This document shows, piece after piece, positions 30,057 to 41,733 of a stretch of DNA of 64,000 nt. Every line of letters starts with the position of its first letter. The first letter of the stretch is position 1. The DNA comes from Mycoplasma wenyonii str. Massachusetts (GTDB lineage: Bacteria; Bacillota_I; Bacilli_A; Mycoplasmatales; Mycoplasmoidaceae). Under the pieces are notes generated by a model. The model searched no databases. It was not told where the DNA came from and worked only from the letters and a program-made list of their open reading frames with translations. Made by a program: the position numbers and the translations under genes. Where the stretch lies: assembly GCF_000277795.1 (NCBI RefSeq), contig NC_018149.1, positions 124,001 to 188,000 on the forward strand. Direction: 5' to 3'.

Positions 30057-31780
30057 TAACTCTCTTCCTCCTCAATAACTTCTAAGGCAATTGGTTCTTG
30101 TGAAATAGCGTCAGAGAAACTAAGACTTAGATTTTTATACTCTCCCCATAAAGTAGTGTTCTTCTCTTTCACATTATTAAGTGCCTTCTCAGATTTAAGT
30201 AGTTTGTTCTTTGCTTGTTTAAATTTCTTCTCTAAATCTTCAAAGAATTGTTCAACTAATTTAAGAATGGCAAAAGAAGCTCCTTGAGCTTCTTCAGTCA
30301 TACTATGACAATCTCTTATAAAGTCTGCTATTTTTTGATCTAATTTCTCAATACTTTCTGCTTGAGGCATTACATCTACCTTTCTAGTTGTAGGTGCTAA
30401 TCAGAATAGCAGATAGAGCATTCTTACTCACCTAAAAGAAGCCTCAGGAGTCATAATAGCTAGAATAGGTTCTCCTTCAGTTCTACTTCTCCCTAGTCCA
30501 AACTTTTCATAGTCTCTATCTGAGACTACTCAGATAGTTTCACTCTTCTTGTATTCTTCTATCTCAAACTCTCTATTAGTTACTAGGAATATGAATCTAT
30601 AAGGTTCAGGGCTATATTTTGCCACCTCTAAAGCCTTTCTTAAGTCAGATTTAGTGGTACTAAATTGTTGATTCAGACTTATTTCCCCAAAGGAATATTT
30701 AAGTTCCACCATAATTCTGATGCTGTTTGTGGAGCTCTGTTTATTTCTACTATTCCTAAAAACTAACTTAAAGTCTGCTTTGCCCCCTTGTGAGCTAGCA
30801 GGTTGTTCTTCTAAATCTATGTAGTCAAGCTCTTCTGGACTAAATAGTTCAATTATTCTTTCTCCCCAGTTACCTTCATAAATCTTTCCAGCCTTTACTC
30901 TGTTCTTCTCTAGATCTGCCTGTTGCTTTCAGTCTTCAATTATCTGAGAGTATTCTCTATAAAACTCTTGATATCTGACTAAGTTAGTTAGATCTTTATC
31001 TAATCCCTTCTCTAAAAAGTCTTCATAGAACCTCGAAGAAGAGATAGAGATTTCTTGTAATTTCTTTGCCCCTTCAGATTCAATTAGGAGTTTTTGGTTA
31101 TTTTCTTCAAGTTCCTTTATTTTTCTCTTAAGACTTTCTTCTTCATTTATTCGATTTATCTTTTCTTCTTCTAGCTGTTGAGTTTTTTGGTTCTTTGTGG
31201 CTACTTCAACGGAAAGATTTTTGTTATTAGCCTCTAGTTCTTGTAACTTGTTCTGATAACTCTCTGTTCTTGTTCTTAGATCTTGGTTAGAGTTTTCTAA
31301 AGCTTGTAGTCTTTCATTGTCTTTCCCTGATTTAACTGAGAGTTCCCTGTTAATACTCTCTAAACTTTCTTGTTTTTGTTTGTAACTAGAGAGCTCTGAG
31401 AGTTGCCTCTGAAGTTCTAGTTCTAACTGTTGGATTCTCTGTTTATTACCTTCAGATTCAATTAATAGATTTTGGTTTTCTTCTTGTAATCGTTTAAGCT
31501 CTTGATTTTCTTCTTCAACTTGATCTAGTTGTTTTTGTTTCTCTTCTTCTAATAGTTGGAGTTTTTGTCTATCTCCCTCATGTTTAATTAATAGCTCTGA
31601 TTCTCTACTCTTATATTCATCAATGATTTTTAAGAGACTATCAATCTTCTGGTTTAGTTCTGAGTCTTTGCTCTCTTTAGCTCTTCTTTCCTCTCTACTC
31701 TTTAGAAATAAGTGAGTACTGACATATACAGCTAAGAAACAAACTAAACCTAGGGCAACATAACCGGGAGTGTCGGACAT
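30056..31780 (-). CDS. Membrane-anchored coiled-coil protein with nuclease-like domain (RmuC/DUF2130-like)
   Basis: 574 residues from the ATG at 31780. An N-terminal membrane segment (YVALGLVCFLAVYVSTHLF) is followed by a long Glu/Lys/Gln-rich coiled coil (about 30-250), then a globular part with AGKIYEGNWGERIIEL and GGKADFKLVF (Asp336) followed by MVELKYSF (Glu359-x-Lys361), then a C-terminal helical part (about 470-574). The D ... E-x-K set is the PD-(D/E)XK nuclease signature and the order membrane anchor, coiled coil, nuclease fold matches RmuC and DUF2130 proteins, which are linked to DNA rearrangement or unknown roles. An internal ATG at 30370 is in the same frame and should not be called as a separate gene. 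Confidence 0.75.
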
Positions 31781-31797
31781 ACTAATTTAAGTTTGAA

Positions 31798-31803
31798 TAT
31801 AAA
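31798..31803 (+). promoter_or_regulatory. Possible -10 element before rpsB
   Basis: TATAAA, 35 nt before the rpsB ATG in the 58-nt divergent gap. No convincing -35 element is visible. Confidence 0.35.
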
Positions 31804-31838
31804 ATTGGTCTAGAACTCTTATTGGACGGGACTTTTCT

Positions 31839-32627
31839 ATGGAAGAGAAGGAATTAGTTTCACTAGAAAAAATGGTGGAATTTGATCTTCACTTAGGGGC
31901 TAATACTAGACTTTGAAATCCTAAGATGTCTCCTTACTTAATAAAGGAAGGATACAAAAGAAGACATGTAATAAATCTAGAAAGGACCTCCGAACACCTC
32001 AAGAATGTTTACTCTTATCTCTTTGATCTTTCTAGATCTGGACTAGAAATAATGTTTGTTTGCTCCAAGAATAAAGTGATCTCTGAGATAGTTAAAGAGT
32101 CCGCTAGAAGAGTCAATGCCTTCTATATAACTCAAAGATGACTAGGAGGTTTGTTAACTAACTTTAAGCAAGTAAACAAAACTCTAAAGATACTCTCTCA
32201 ACTAGATGAGATGCTAGAACAAGACAATATAAATCAACAATTAACTAAGAAAGAAATCTCTCAATTGAAGAAAAAGAAAGCCAAGATAGAAAAGAACTAC
32301 GATGGTATCAAAGGTTTAACTAAGTTACCCAATGTATTAATAGTCTTTAATCCTATTAATGATCTAATTCCTATTCAAGAGGCTCACAAAATGAACATTC
32401 CAGTAGTAGGAATAGTTAATAGTAATAACAATCCAGATCTAATTAATTTCTCTATTCCTGCTAACAATTACTCCCCTAAGTCTGTATATCTATTAGCTAA
32501 CTTACTTTGTGATGCTATTGCAGAGGCTGTAGGGCAAGAAACTCTAATTGCCTACAAAGAAGATAGTCTTATTACTCTTCCAGAGCATCTAGAGATTCTT
32601 AACTCTTCTACTCAAAGATCTACTTAA
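31839..32627 (+). CDS. rpsB: 30S ribosomal protein S2
   Basis: 262 residues from the ATG at 31839. Family signatures: DLHLGANTRLWNPKM (the G-x-R-x-W-N-P motif), RRVNAFYITQRWLGGLLTNF, GLTKLPNVLIVFNP, and AHKMNIPVVGIVNSNNNPD. First gene of an eight-gene translation unit that runs to 38988. Confidence 0.96.
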
Positions 32628-32635
32628 GTGTCTCT

Positions 32636-33067
32636 GTGGGAGAGGCAAAAAAACTCTCCAGACATAGAAAGCGTATTTCTATTTGTGAGGCTATCTATTC
32701 TAACTTAGTACTAAGCTCTTTAAACTCAAATAGTACTAAGTATTTAGAAAGTGGTTTTGAGAGAAAGATATACCAAAGATATATTGAACAAAAAGAGATA
32801 TATCTCTCTGAAATTAATCAATTATTAAAGTCTGGTTGAGATGTTGATAGACTTAATCTCAGCATACTTGCTGTTCTCTTAGCTATATTTACTGAATATG
32901 AAGTATTTAAGACAGCTCCCGCAGTCTTAATTCACCAAGCAGTAGAGTTAGCTAAAAAGTATGGTGAAGATGACTACAAGTTGGTTCATGCCTTATTAGA
33001 TAACTACCTTAAGAAATTCAACAACCAGAAGAACAACAATCTGAAACCTCTAAGCCACAACAATTAG
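32636..33067 (+). CDS. nusB: Transcription antitermination/assembly factor NusB
   Basis: 143 residues from GTG at 32636, an all-helical protein. The first helix region KLSRHRKRISICEAIYSNLV and the later VDRLNLSILAVLLAIFTEYE, then LIHQAVELAKKYGEDDYKLV match the NusB fold, where the last part carries the conserved N/H-x-A-V-E-L-A-K-x-Y motif. NusB acts with NusA and S10 in rRNA antitermination, consistent with nusA two genes away. Confidence 0.88.
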
Positions 33068-33579
33068 TTCTTCGCTGAAAACATAAATACTGATACTACT
33101 TACTATTTAGTATTTTTGGTCCAGCTATTACTCTGGCGGTTGTAATTGCTTTGAAAGCGAAATCATCACTTTCGAATTATCACCAAACAGGCTCTTGAGC
33201 CACTCTAAGCATTAGTGCACCAATCTTCTTAACCGCTTTCTTTGCATATGTATACAAGTCTTTTAAGGAGAATGCTCCCTGCAGGGAATGCATTAAACCA
33301 ACTAGAATGAAATACTTTCAATCTGGTTTAGTTTGTGCTTTTATACTCTTTAGTCTTTACCTAATTCTTTGATTAATCGCTTTTAAAACCCAAAAAGAAG
33401 GTTGTATATATGGCGCTCTAGCTGGAACAATGGTCTTTGGACTAGCAACCATTATCTATCTATCTATATATGAGTTCTGCGTCTCTTTTGATGTACTCTA
33501 TAGTAAAAATAAAGAGCAATTGGTTCATAATTTCTTAGAAAGAGTTTCGGGCAAGAAATTAAAAATAGTTAATGATTAA
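33016..33579 (+). CDS. Four-pass membrane protein, unknown function
   Basis: About 187 residues. The frame opens inside nusB after a TAA; no ATG, GTG or TTG precedes the conserved-looking part, so the start is probably ATT at 33016, giving a 52-nt overlap with nusB. The first 15 residues are Gln-rich (QQPEEQQSETSKPQQ). Four hydrophobic segments follow, with a short cytosolic-looking loop between the second and third that holds a Cys pair (APCRECIKPTRMK). No family is recognised. It lies in the translation unit between nusB and nusA, 4 nt before nusA. Confidence 0.6.
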
Positions 33580-33583
33580 TTAA

Positions 33584-34867
33584 ATGGCAAAGGAGAGAGT
33601 AGCAATTAATCACAAACATTTCTTAGATGCTGTTTCTAAGCTATCTGTTCAATATTCTCTTAGTACTTCTAAGATTGCTTCATTCTTAGAAGAAGCCTTT
33701 AAGACTGTATTTGAGAGAGAGAATGCAGATAGTAAGTTAAAGATAGAGATTGACCTAGAAAAGTGTTACATAAAACTGTGAAGAGAGCTCAAAGTAGTCA
33801 GTGAAAAATACTTTTATGGAGAAGGGATGGAAGACTCTGGTTGTTTTATTCCCACTTCAGCATTAACCACTAAGGAAAAAAAAGAATATAAAGAAGGAGA
33901 TATCTATCTAGAAGATATTCACTTAAACCAACTAGATACCAGAATAGTAAAAAATATTCTCTTTCAGTTTCAAAAACTAACTTTAGAAACTGCTAACAAA
34001 AAGATATATGACAAGTGAATAGAGAGAAAGGGAGAGGTCTTTGAGGGAATGGTTGAAAAAGTCTTTGAAACCAAAGAAAAACTCCCTAAAGAAGCTATAG
34101 TCTCTCTAATTGATCCAAATAATGAACTAGATAGTACTAGGGGGGTAGTACACAGAATTGACTTTGTTCAAACTCTCTCAAATGCTGGTTACAGAATATA
34201 TGAGAGTCTAGTTCCAGGAAAGATCTATCAATTCCAAATTAAAGATGTATTGGAAGAGGCTTCAGGGCAACACCCTATCTTACTATCCAGAACTAGTCCA
34301 GAGATAGTTAAGTATCTAATGAAAAAACACATCTCAGAAATTCATGATGGTCTAGTAGAGATTAAGGCAATCTCTAGAGTTTCTGGTATTAAGAGTAAGT
34401 TATTAGTTAGTACCAAGAATAACAATATAGACCCTGTAGGTTGTTGTATAGGCCCTAAAGGTAATAGACTAAAGATTGTTTCCTCTCAACTCTTAAATGA
34501 GAGAATAGATGTAATTCTCTGAAATGAAGATCCAATAAGAAATATTGTTAATGGATTTGCAGGAGCACAAATACTTGGTTACAAGGTACTAGATAAGGTA
34601 GAAGGGGAAGAAGAAAACTCCATTCTTCTTATTACTACCCTAGAGAACTTACTACTAGCTATTGGTAGAAGAGGTATTAATGTAAAGCTTGTTTCAATGC
34701 TTACTGGTTGAAAGATATTCTTGAAGACTATTCAAGAAGCAAAAGCAGAAAGAATTGAATATACACCTATAGATGAAAATTGAGACTCTAAGACCTCAGA
34801 TGTTTCAGGAAGACTATATAAATTCCATAAATTCAAATTTGAAGAAGAAACAAACTCTAAGAAATAG
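33584..34867 (+). CDS. nusA: Transcription termination/antitermination factor NusA
   Basis: 427 residues from the ATG at 33584. The N-terminal RNA-polymerase-binding domain is followed by an S1-like part (RKGEVFEGMVEKVFETKEK) and KH domains with DPVGCCIGPKGNR (residues about 284-295) and LLLAIGRRGINVKL. It contains the conserved LSRT motif (ILLSRTSPE). The acidic C-terminal repeats found in enterobacteria are absent, as usual in Gram-positive relatives. Confidence 0.95.
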
Positions 34868-34897
34868 CTAGCTTAATATCTTACTTTTCTTTAGTTA

Positions 34898-36622
34898 ATG
34901 GATAGCTTTCAATACAATAACAGGGCAGTTTCAGTTAAGTTCTTTGCTAGTCAAACTCAAATACCTGTTGTTGAAATCATTAAATATTTCTTTCTCAGGG
35001 GGGTTGAGATGAAGATTAACTCTTGATTAGATGAAAGATATTGCAGAGAGCTTTGTGAAGAATTTGGACTTAAGTTCTTAAAAGCAGAGCAGGCTCAAAG
35101 AAAGAATCTCTACTCAGAAGAGCTTTTAGCTAAAGAAGGAGCAGAAGAAGAGTGAGTTAAGAAATATCCAGTGGTTGCAGTAATGGGTCATGTAAACCAC
35201 GGAAAAACTACCTTACTAGACCAAATAAGAAAGACTAATGTTGCAGAACATGAGTATTCCAATATCACTCAACATATCTCTTCTTATCAAGTTAAGTTCC
35301 AAGACAATCTCATTACCTTTTTAGATACTCCGGGTCACGAGATCTTTCAAAAGCTGAGAGAGCTAGGTGGAGTTATTGCAGACATTATTGTTCTAGTTAT
35401 CTCCATAGAAGATGGAGTTCAATCCCAAACAAAAGAGGTAATTAAATACTTTAAGCAAAATAACTTAAAGCTAATCATTTTTGTTAACAAGATTGATAGA
35501 GGTGAATCTGCCCTAGGTGCACTTAAGGAATCTCTAACTCAAGAGGGAGTAGAACTAGAAGAATATGGAGGAGAGGTTATTCTAGTTAAAGGTTCTGCTA
35601 GATCAGGATTAGGTATTCCAGAACTACTAGAGACAATTACAGTTATCTCAGAGGTTGAGAATTACTGCACAACCTTGAGTCCTCCAGCTATAGGAATAAT
35701 CTTGGAATCTCGAATAGAAAAGGGATTAGGTCCTGTTGCTGAGATTATCACTATTAGAGGTACTCTAAACTCTGGAGACTATATAGCAGGAGAAAAGCTC
35801 TTCTGCAAGCTCAAAACTATTCAAGGAGAGAAGAAGGAAAAGATAACTAAGTTAGTTCCAGCAACTCCAGCAACTATTGCAGGCTTTGATCAATTACCAA
35901 TCCCAGGAACTAGATTCTTTTCTTTCGCAAATAAGAACGAAGCGCAAGAGCACTACCAAACTCAAACTAAAAAGTTACAAGAAGGTTATGACTTCAAAGA
36001 TGCTCTCTCTATTGCAGAGTCAGATAACCCAACTCACTTTTCTTTCATTATTAAAAGTAAGGTTTTAGGCTCTTCTGAAGCTATTAAGTCCTTTCTCTCT
36101 AAGTTCAAATATTCAATACTCTCTATAGGTTCAGGGGAGTTAACTGAAGCTGACTTAAAAGAAGCTACAGTTAAGAAGGCAATAATTATTAACTTTGAGC
36201 AAAAGATACCTAAGAAGTTAGAACCACAAATAGAGTTCTTAAATATTCCTATTTGGTCTATTAGATCTGTTTATGAGCTAGAAGAGAGAATAGAAGAACA
36301 CATAGAGAAAAATAGGATTATTGAGAGAGTTGAAAAAGTTGTTGGTAGATGTAAGGTTATTAGACTCTGAACTCACTCAAAGATTGGTACTATTGCAGGT
36401 TGTTCAGTCATTTATGGTTCTATAAAGATAGAAAATAAAATCAAGCTAATTAGGGAGGGAAACCTCCTTACTAAGACAACTATTAAGTCCTTCAAGACAG
36501 AAAACTTTGAGATTAAAGTAGCCGAAGAAGGAAAAGAATGTGGTATTGTGCTAAATAACTGAAACAATATAGAGATTGATGATGTTATAGAGAGTTATGA
36601 AGTTATAGAAAGAAAGCTCTAA
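34898..36622 (+). CDS. infB: Translation initiation factor IF-2
   Basis: 574 residues from the ATG at 34898, short because the long N-terminal region is missing. G-domain motifs: G1 VMGHVNHGKTTLLDQIR (residues 96-112), G3 FLDTPGHEIF, G4 FVNKIDRG. In G1 the usual GHVDHGKT has Asn for Asp. Later domains include GLGPVAEIITIRGTLNSGDY and IWSIRSVYELEE. IF-2 brings initiator tRNA to the 30S subunit, so its features are of interest given the many non-standard start codons in this window. Confidence 0.95.
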
Positions 36623-36626
36623 TGAA

Positions 36627-36977
36627 ATGTCTATCCTAAATGAAAGACTTTCAAAAGAAATCTATGTGGTCTTAAAAAGAATCTGACTGGAAGAGTTAGA
36701 TGAACAGTTCTATTCTTTTATAGGAATTAACCACATAAGACTTAGTAAGAATCTAACTAATATAACTGTTTTTATTGAGTTAGAGTTACTCAAAAAGGAT
36801 TATCCGAAACAAGATATATTTGCTAAATTAGAGAAACTCACTCCTTTTTTTAAGAGGCAGTTAGTTCACAAGTTAAATCTCCCTCCACACCTAAAACTTA
36901 GTTTCAGAGAAGATCTATTTATTCAAAAGGCTAAAAGAGTTGAAGAATTAATTAATAGTTCTTTGAGTTCTAGCTAA
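36627..36977 (+). CDS. rbfA: Ribosome-binding factor A
   Basis: 116 residues from the ATG at 36627, the usual length for RbfA, a cold-shock maturation factor of the 30S subunit. The KH-like fold is suggested by RLSKEIYVVLKRIW at the N-terminus, LTNITVFIELELL in the middle and LPPHLKLSFREDL near the end, matching the P-x-L-x-F-x-x-D motif. It starts 4 nt after infB, the classical infB-rbfA order, and its stop overlaps the next ATG (TAATG). Confidence 0.85.
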
Positions 36978-37831
36978 TGGAAGAGGAAAAGAGAACACTA
37001 GAACAAATAGAAGACAATGAGTTAGCTAAGTTATTCCTCTATAAAAACCAAGAAGCTCAAGGAAGTAATAGAGTCTCAATTTCTGATATCTTTGTTAGTT
37101 CTAGAGAAGAATTCTTTAGAAATAATCCAGCTCCTGCTCCAGAATTACGAGCCAGACTTGAACAAGAAAGTCCTGATACAGCTATCACAGCAAGTATTGA
37201 AAAGGTCATTCAAGGCTATCACAAGAGAAAAGAATTTCTAAAGAAGTTAGCTGAAATCTTTAGTTTAAGAGTCAGAAAGAGAGGAGAGTTAATGAGAATG
37301 AATATTCCATTCTTAGGTGCTGACTATAGATATTTCTATACCTATTTAGCTAACTACAAGAAATCTATAAAGACTGCTTGAAGTGAGTTCAATAGCTTTA
37401 TGGAGATACTCATTAAAGCCCCAGGTAACTTCGCTAAATTAAAGAAGTTTGAGTTAAAGAGTGCAGGAATTCTGCTTGGACTCTCACTCTTTCTTTTAGT
37501 AGCAAGGTTATTTCTACACAACTGAGATAGTCACTACTATTTAAGTCACCATACTAAGTTCTTCGCAGATTGAATTAGCTCAATTGTTGTTATTTGCTCT
37601 ATTTCTTGTATAGCAGTAGTATTTCCCTATATAGTTCTAGGGATACTCTACTTCATTAATATCAACTATCTTTATCAAACGAAGTACTTTCACTATTTCT
37701 TATTGGCTTGTACTTTTTTGGCAGGTGTATTGTTTGCAGTTGCACTTTGCACCTTCTTAATGTTTCAAGTAGCTCAAATATGAGGTGGTTGGGGAATAGT
37801 GAATCTCAAGTTAGATATGACTAAAAAATAG
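36977..37831 (+). CDS. Membrane protein, unknown function
   Basis: 284 residues from the ATG at 36977. The first 165 residues are charged and helical (EEEKRTLEQIEDNELAKLFL at the start). Three hydrophobic segments follow (AGILLGLSLFLLVARLFL, SSIVVICSISCIAVVFPYIV and FLLACTFLAGVLFAVALC). It is coupled to rbfA upstream and obg downstream (TAGTG overlap). No family is recognised; its place among ribosome-assembly genes does not define its role. Confidence 0.7.
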
Positions 37832-38988
37832 TGAACTATATTAGGTTAGAGTTAAAGGCTGGTAGAGGAGGAGATGGAATTATCTCTTGAGCTAAGACTA
37901 GATACAACTCAAGATTAGGTCCTGCAGGTGGTAATGGGGGAGATGGTGGAAATATTTATCTAGTAGTTGACTCTAAGTACTCTGATTTCTCTCACCTAAA
38001 GAATGCAGAGAAAAAAGCACCAAATGGGTCTAATGGACAAAAAGACAACAAATCAGGTAGTGCCGGTTCAGATATCTATCTGAAAATACCTGAAAACACA
38101 GAGATATACGATCTAGACAGAAAAATAAGAAAGTTACCACTTAAGAAAAAAGAAGCAAAGCTTCTTATTTGTAAGGGCGGAAGAGGGGGAAAAGGTAATT
38201 CTTCCTTCAAGAATGCTCAATTTCAAGCCCCTTGACTTTATGAACTAGGAGAAGAGGGGGAGAAACTCAATCTCTTACTAATAAAAGAAGAAGTTAATTA
38301 TGTGGGAATTATCTCTTTATCCGGAGAGAGCCTCTCTAAAGAATTAATTGAGAAATTACAAGAACTTACTTCCGAGAAAGATCAAATTATCTTTTGTTCT
38401 TTCCCTTTTGCTATCTTTGAAAAAGAGCCAATTAAACACTTCTATCTAAAAGAGTTAGAACTTTGTAAGACTCTTTTACTAGCCATAGAATATCCAAGTG
38501 AGAATTGAAAACAAGAACAAAAGCAGCTAGATAAAACTCTCAGGAGACTAGGTTTTTATTCCTATAGAACCATCTTTGTCTCTGAAAACTCTCAACTCAT
38601 CCCTCAAGATAAAGAACTAACTCCTTGCTCTTGAAAAAACTCAGAGCTTAAACACATTTACAACCAATTAACCAAAGACTTAAAGAAAGTCTCTCAACTA
38701 CCTTGTTTTAAGCCCAAGGGAGTTATTGAAGATGACTATATAGAATACTCTGATGAACTCCTTCCAGATAAAGAAGACTACAAGATAGTTAAGGTTCCAG
38801 GAGGTTGAGAAGTTAGTTCCAAGAGACTCAACTATTGAAGCACTAGAATTCCCCAAACCACCTTACATAATATAGAGAGATTGAAAACTAAATTAAGAGT
38901 AGAGGAGATTATTAAACAAATTAAAAAGTCCGGAGGGATAAAGGGAGAGACACTTAGGATATGTAATTACACTACGAATATTTACTAA
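37831..38988 (+). CDS. obg: Obg-like protein with degenerate GTPase domain
   Basis: 385 residues from GTG at 37831. The N-terminal Obg fold (about 1-155) is intact: LKAGRGGDGIISWAKTRYNS, GPAGGNGGDGGNIYLVVD, KGGRGGKGNSSFKNAQFQAP, and ELGEEGEKLNLLL. At residue 158 the P-loop that should read G-x-P-N-x-G-K-S is replaced by GIISLSGESLSK. The switch DxPG, the NKxD (here IFVSENSQL) and other G motifs are also gone. Only scaffold similarity remains (HFYLKELELCKTLLLAIE in the place of F-L-x-H-I-x-R). A C-terminal part with WSTRIPQTTLHNIERL keeps an Obg-C-like look. It can hardly bind GTP in the usual way, yet the ORF is intact and in an operon with ribosome-assembly genes. Confidence 0.85.
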
Positions 38989-39019
38989 AAGGAAAATGGA
39001 ACTTTAAATTTAGGATAGT

Positions 39020-39964
39020 TTGATCACACCATTAGTAGTCAGTGTATTCGGCCTCTTAGGGGCTATTACCCTATCTCCTTTCTATCTATCTTCTACAGGA
39101 TTTAGTGCCCCCCCCCGGCAGAATAAACAAAGAGAAAAATCAAATCTAGTTAAGGTTAAGTCGAATTCATCAATTCTTTCAGACAGTCGAATCGAAGTTA
39201 CTCCAACAGCCTTCAGGTTTTCTGCTTCACAACCTAGTAATTATTTAAGAGTAGAAAGTAGCGATAGGAAGAGAGTTCGAAGAGAAATTAAACAAGTCTC
39301 TCAACCAAGAAGAGACAAGATAGAACCAAAACCTATTTCACCCCAAGAGTATCTCTCAAGCTTTTATGCAAATGCATCAATTAACGACAAAGTTAATCCA
39401 TTAACTATTGTTGTGAAATATGACAACTATTATTTCAAGATAGTTCAGTGAGATTCGGATTGTATGTGTTTCAAACAATTACCTAAAGATCTGGGTCTAT
39501 GAAACAATGATTCAGCTTCCTTTATTGTCTTAAGGAATAACTTTACCGTTTTGTCTAGTCACATCAAACAAACAAGAGAAAGTGATCAATGCAAAGCTTG
39601 AACTACCTTTTGGTGACAAGAATGAGATGTTTACGATAAATTCGTTAATTGAACAAAATTACCAAGAGAGCAAATAGGAAAGAATAAAGAAGTTCAATCT
39701 AATTGCTATACTAATCCAGTAATTTTGTTAGATTCTGAATCTGAGTTAGTTTACTTTCCTGATAAAGCTAATTTAAGTCTTGAAACAAGATTAGCTAACT
39801 CAAGAGAGGTTTATTGATCACCAACCCTAACTAAATTTGTGAATAAATCCTATCTAAAAAATACTACTGACCTAATAAAGATAAATAACTACTCAGATTA
39901 CTTGAAGATATTGGATTTAAATGTGGCCAGAGAATCAGATTTCACTGAACTTACGGAAAAATAA
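39020..39964 (+). CDS. Phase-variable putative surface protein with poly-C tract, ON
   Basis: 314 residues from TTG at 39020. N-terminal hydrophobic segment (TPLVVSVFGLLGAITLSPFY), then a run of 9 C on the coding strand (39108-39116) read in frame as SAPPRQN. The remainder is polar, with a basic Ser/Arg-rich stretch and a Trp-rich C-terminal half (WTTFWWQEWDVYDKF), several Trp as TGA. No domain is recognised. It is the only gene here with a C tract on the coding strand. It follows the translation unit after 31 nt; the 131 nt to pyrG (39965-40095) hold no gene that I see. Confidence 0.7.
39108..39116 (+). repeat. Poly-C tract, 9 C (ON)
   Basis: Nucleotides 89-97 of the ORF starting at 39020. 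The present length keeps the frame; one more or less would shift it. Confidence 0.85.
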
Positions 39965-40095
39965 TACACCAATAAATTAAGTCTCAAAATTAATTAATAA
40001 GAATCAGAGTTGAAGAATGACAATTTACAAGATTTAAGAGCCACAGAAGAGGCGACAAAACAATCTCAAAATCAATTAATTTAATCTAAATAGAG

Positions 40096-41685
40096 ATGAA
40101 AATTATCTTTCTCACTGGAGGGGTTTATTCTTCCTTAGGAAAAGGAGTCATTCTCTCTTCAATTGGTAAAGTCTTACAGTTTGAGGGATATAAGTGCAAT
40201 GTTCTTAAGTTTGATCCATATTTAAACTACAACTCTAAATTTCTTTCTCCCTTACAACACGGAGAAGTCTTTGTTACTAAAGACGGAGAGGAAACAGACT
40301 TAGATCTAGGTCACTATGAGAGATTCTTAGGAATAGAGCTAGATTCTCATTCCTGTTACACCACAGGAAAAATATTCCAAAGACTACTGGATAAAGAAAG
40401 AAGAGGGGAATATGATGGCAAGACTGTTCAGGTAGCCCCACACTTAGTCAATGAGATTCTCTTAACCCTAGAACACTTTAGAGAATCTGGTACTGAGATT
40501 CTCTTAATTGAGTTAGGAGGTACTGTATTTGATCTAGAACAAAAGCCTTTTATACTTGCAGCTTCTCAAATGAAAAAGAGAAAGGGAGATGAACTAACTT
40601 TTGTTCACTTAGCCCCTTTACTTCACTTAAGTCACAATAATGAGAAGAAAACAAAACCTATTCAACACTCACTTGCTCTACTAGCGCAACTAGGAATAGT
40701 TCCAGATCTACTGATACTTAAGGGAGATAAAGAGATTAGTGAGGCTGAGCTCTCTAAGATAAGCTTTAACTTTCCTGCAATTCCAGAAGAAAATATTCTC
40801 TCAGCCCCTTATCTCCTAGATATATATGAGATTCCCCTACAACTCTATCAAACTGAGAAGTTATTTGAGAAGATCTCTCCTATTCTCAAGCTAGATTCTG
40901 TTTCCAGAGATGTAGAAAAAGGGAAACAATATCTCAAAGAGTGAATTGACTTCAATGAACAAATTAAAGCCCCCAAGAAATATCAACTAAGAGTTGCTAT
41001 TGTAGGGAAGTACTCTAACTCTCCTGAGTCTTACTACTCTATAATTCAGTCACTTAAGTTTGCAGGATACAAACTATCTGCAGAGCTTTCTATTGAGTTA
41101 ATTCAGTCTGCTGAATTAACTTCAGAAGAGCAACTAGAAGGATTTCAAGCCATTTGTGTTCCTCCCGGATTTGGAAATAAGTCACTAAACGGTATCTTCT
41201 TAGCTATTAAGTATGCAAGAGAGAAAAAGATTCCTTTCTTAGGTATTTGTTTTGGAATGCAATTAGCTGTAATTGAATACTTTAGAAATGTTTTGGGTCT
41301 AGAGGCTGATAGTGTTGAGTTGAACCCAAACACCTCTTGTCCTATCTTTACCTCTTGAAGTGAAAAGCAAGAGATGAGATTAGGAAATAGAACTATTACT
41401 TTTGATCCAGCAAGCAAAATAGCTCAAATTTATGAAATCTCTGAAAAAGTAACAAGACACAGAAATAAATATGTTTTGAATCTAGAGTTAGCTAAAGAGA
41501 AATTAGCTTCAGATTCTGAGTTAATATTCTCAGCCTCAGAAGGTGAGATTGTTGAGGCTATTGAGCTTAAGAACCATCCTTTCTTTATAGGAGTTCAATA
41601 TCATCCAGAGTTCAACTCAAGACCAAATGATCCAGAGAAGTTATTCTTAGCTCTAATTGAAAAAACTATTGAGCAAAACTATTAG
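40096..41685 (+). CDS. pyrG: CTP synthase
   Basis: 529 residues from the ATG at 40096. The synthetase domain shows LTGGVYSSLGKGVILSSIGK (P-loop), DPYLNYNS, and HGEVFVTKDGEETDLDLGHY with the metal-binding acids. The glutamine amidotransferase domain shows GICFGMQ with the nucleophile Cys, and QYHPEFNSRP with the His/Glu pair; the glycine loop that is usually PGGFG-x-RG reads PPGFGNKS here. It makes CTP from UTP using glutamine or ammonia. Confidence 0.95.
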
Positions 41686-41733
41686 ATATAGGAATAGTGC
41701 TAAGAGCATGAGATTTAAATTAATAACGTTTTT

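Noticed and set aside
30056-30370. Separate 104-residue gene starting at an ATG at 30370
   Set aside because: It is in the same frame as the upstream RmuC-like ORF with no stop between them (only TGA, read as Trp), so it is the C-terminal part of that protein.
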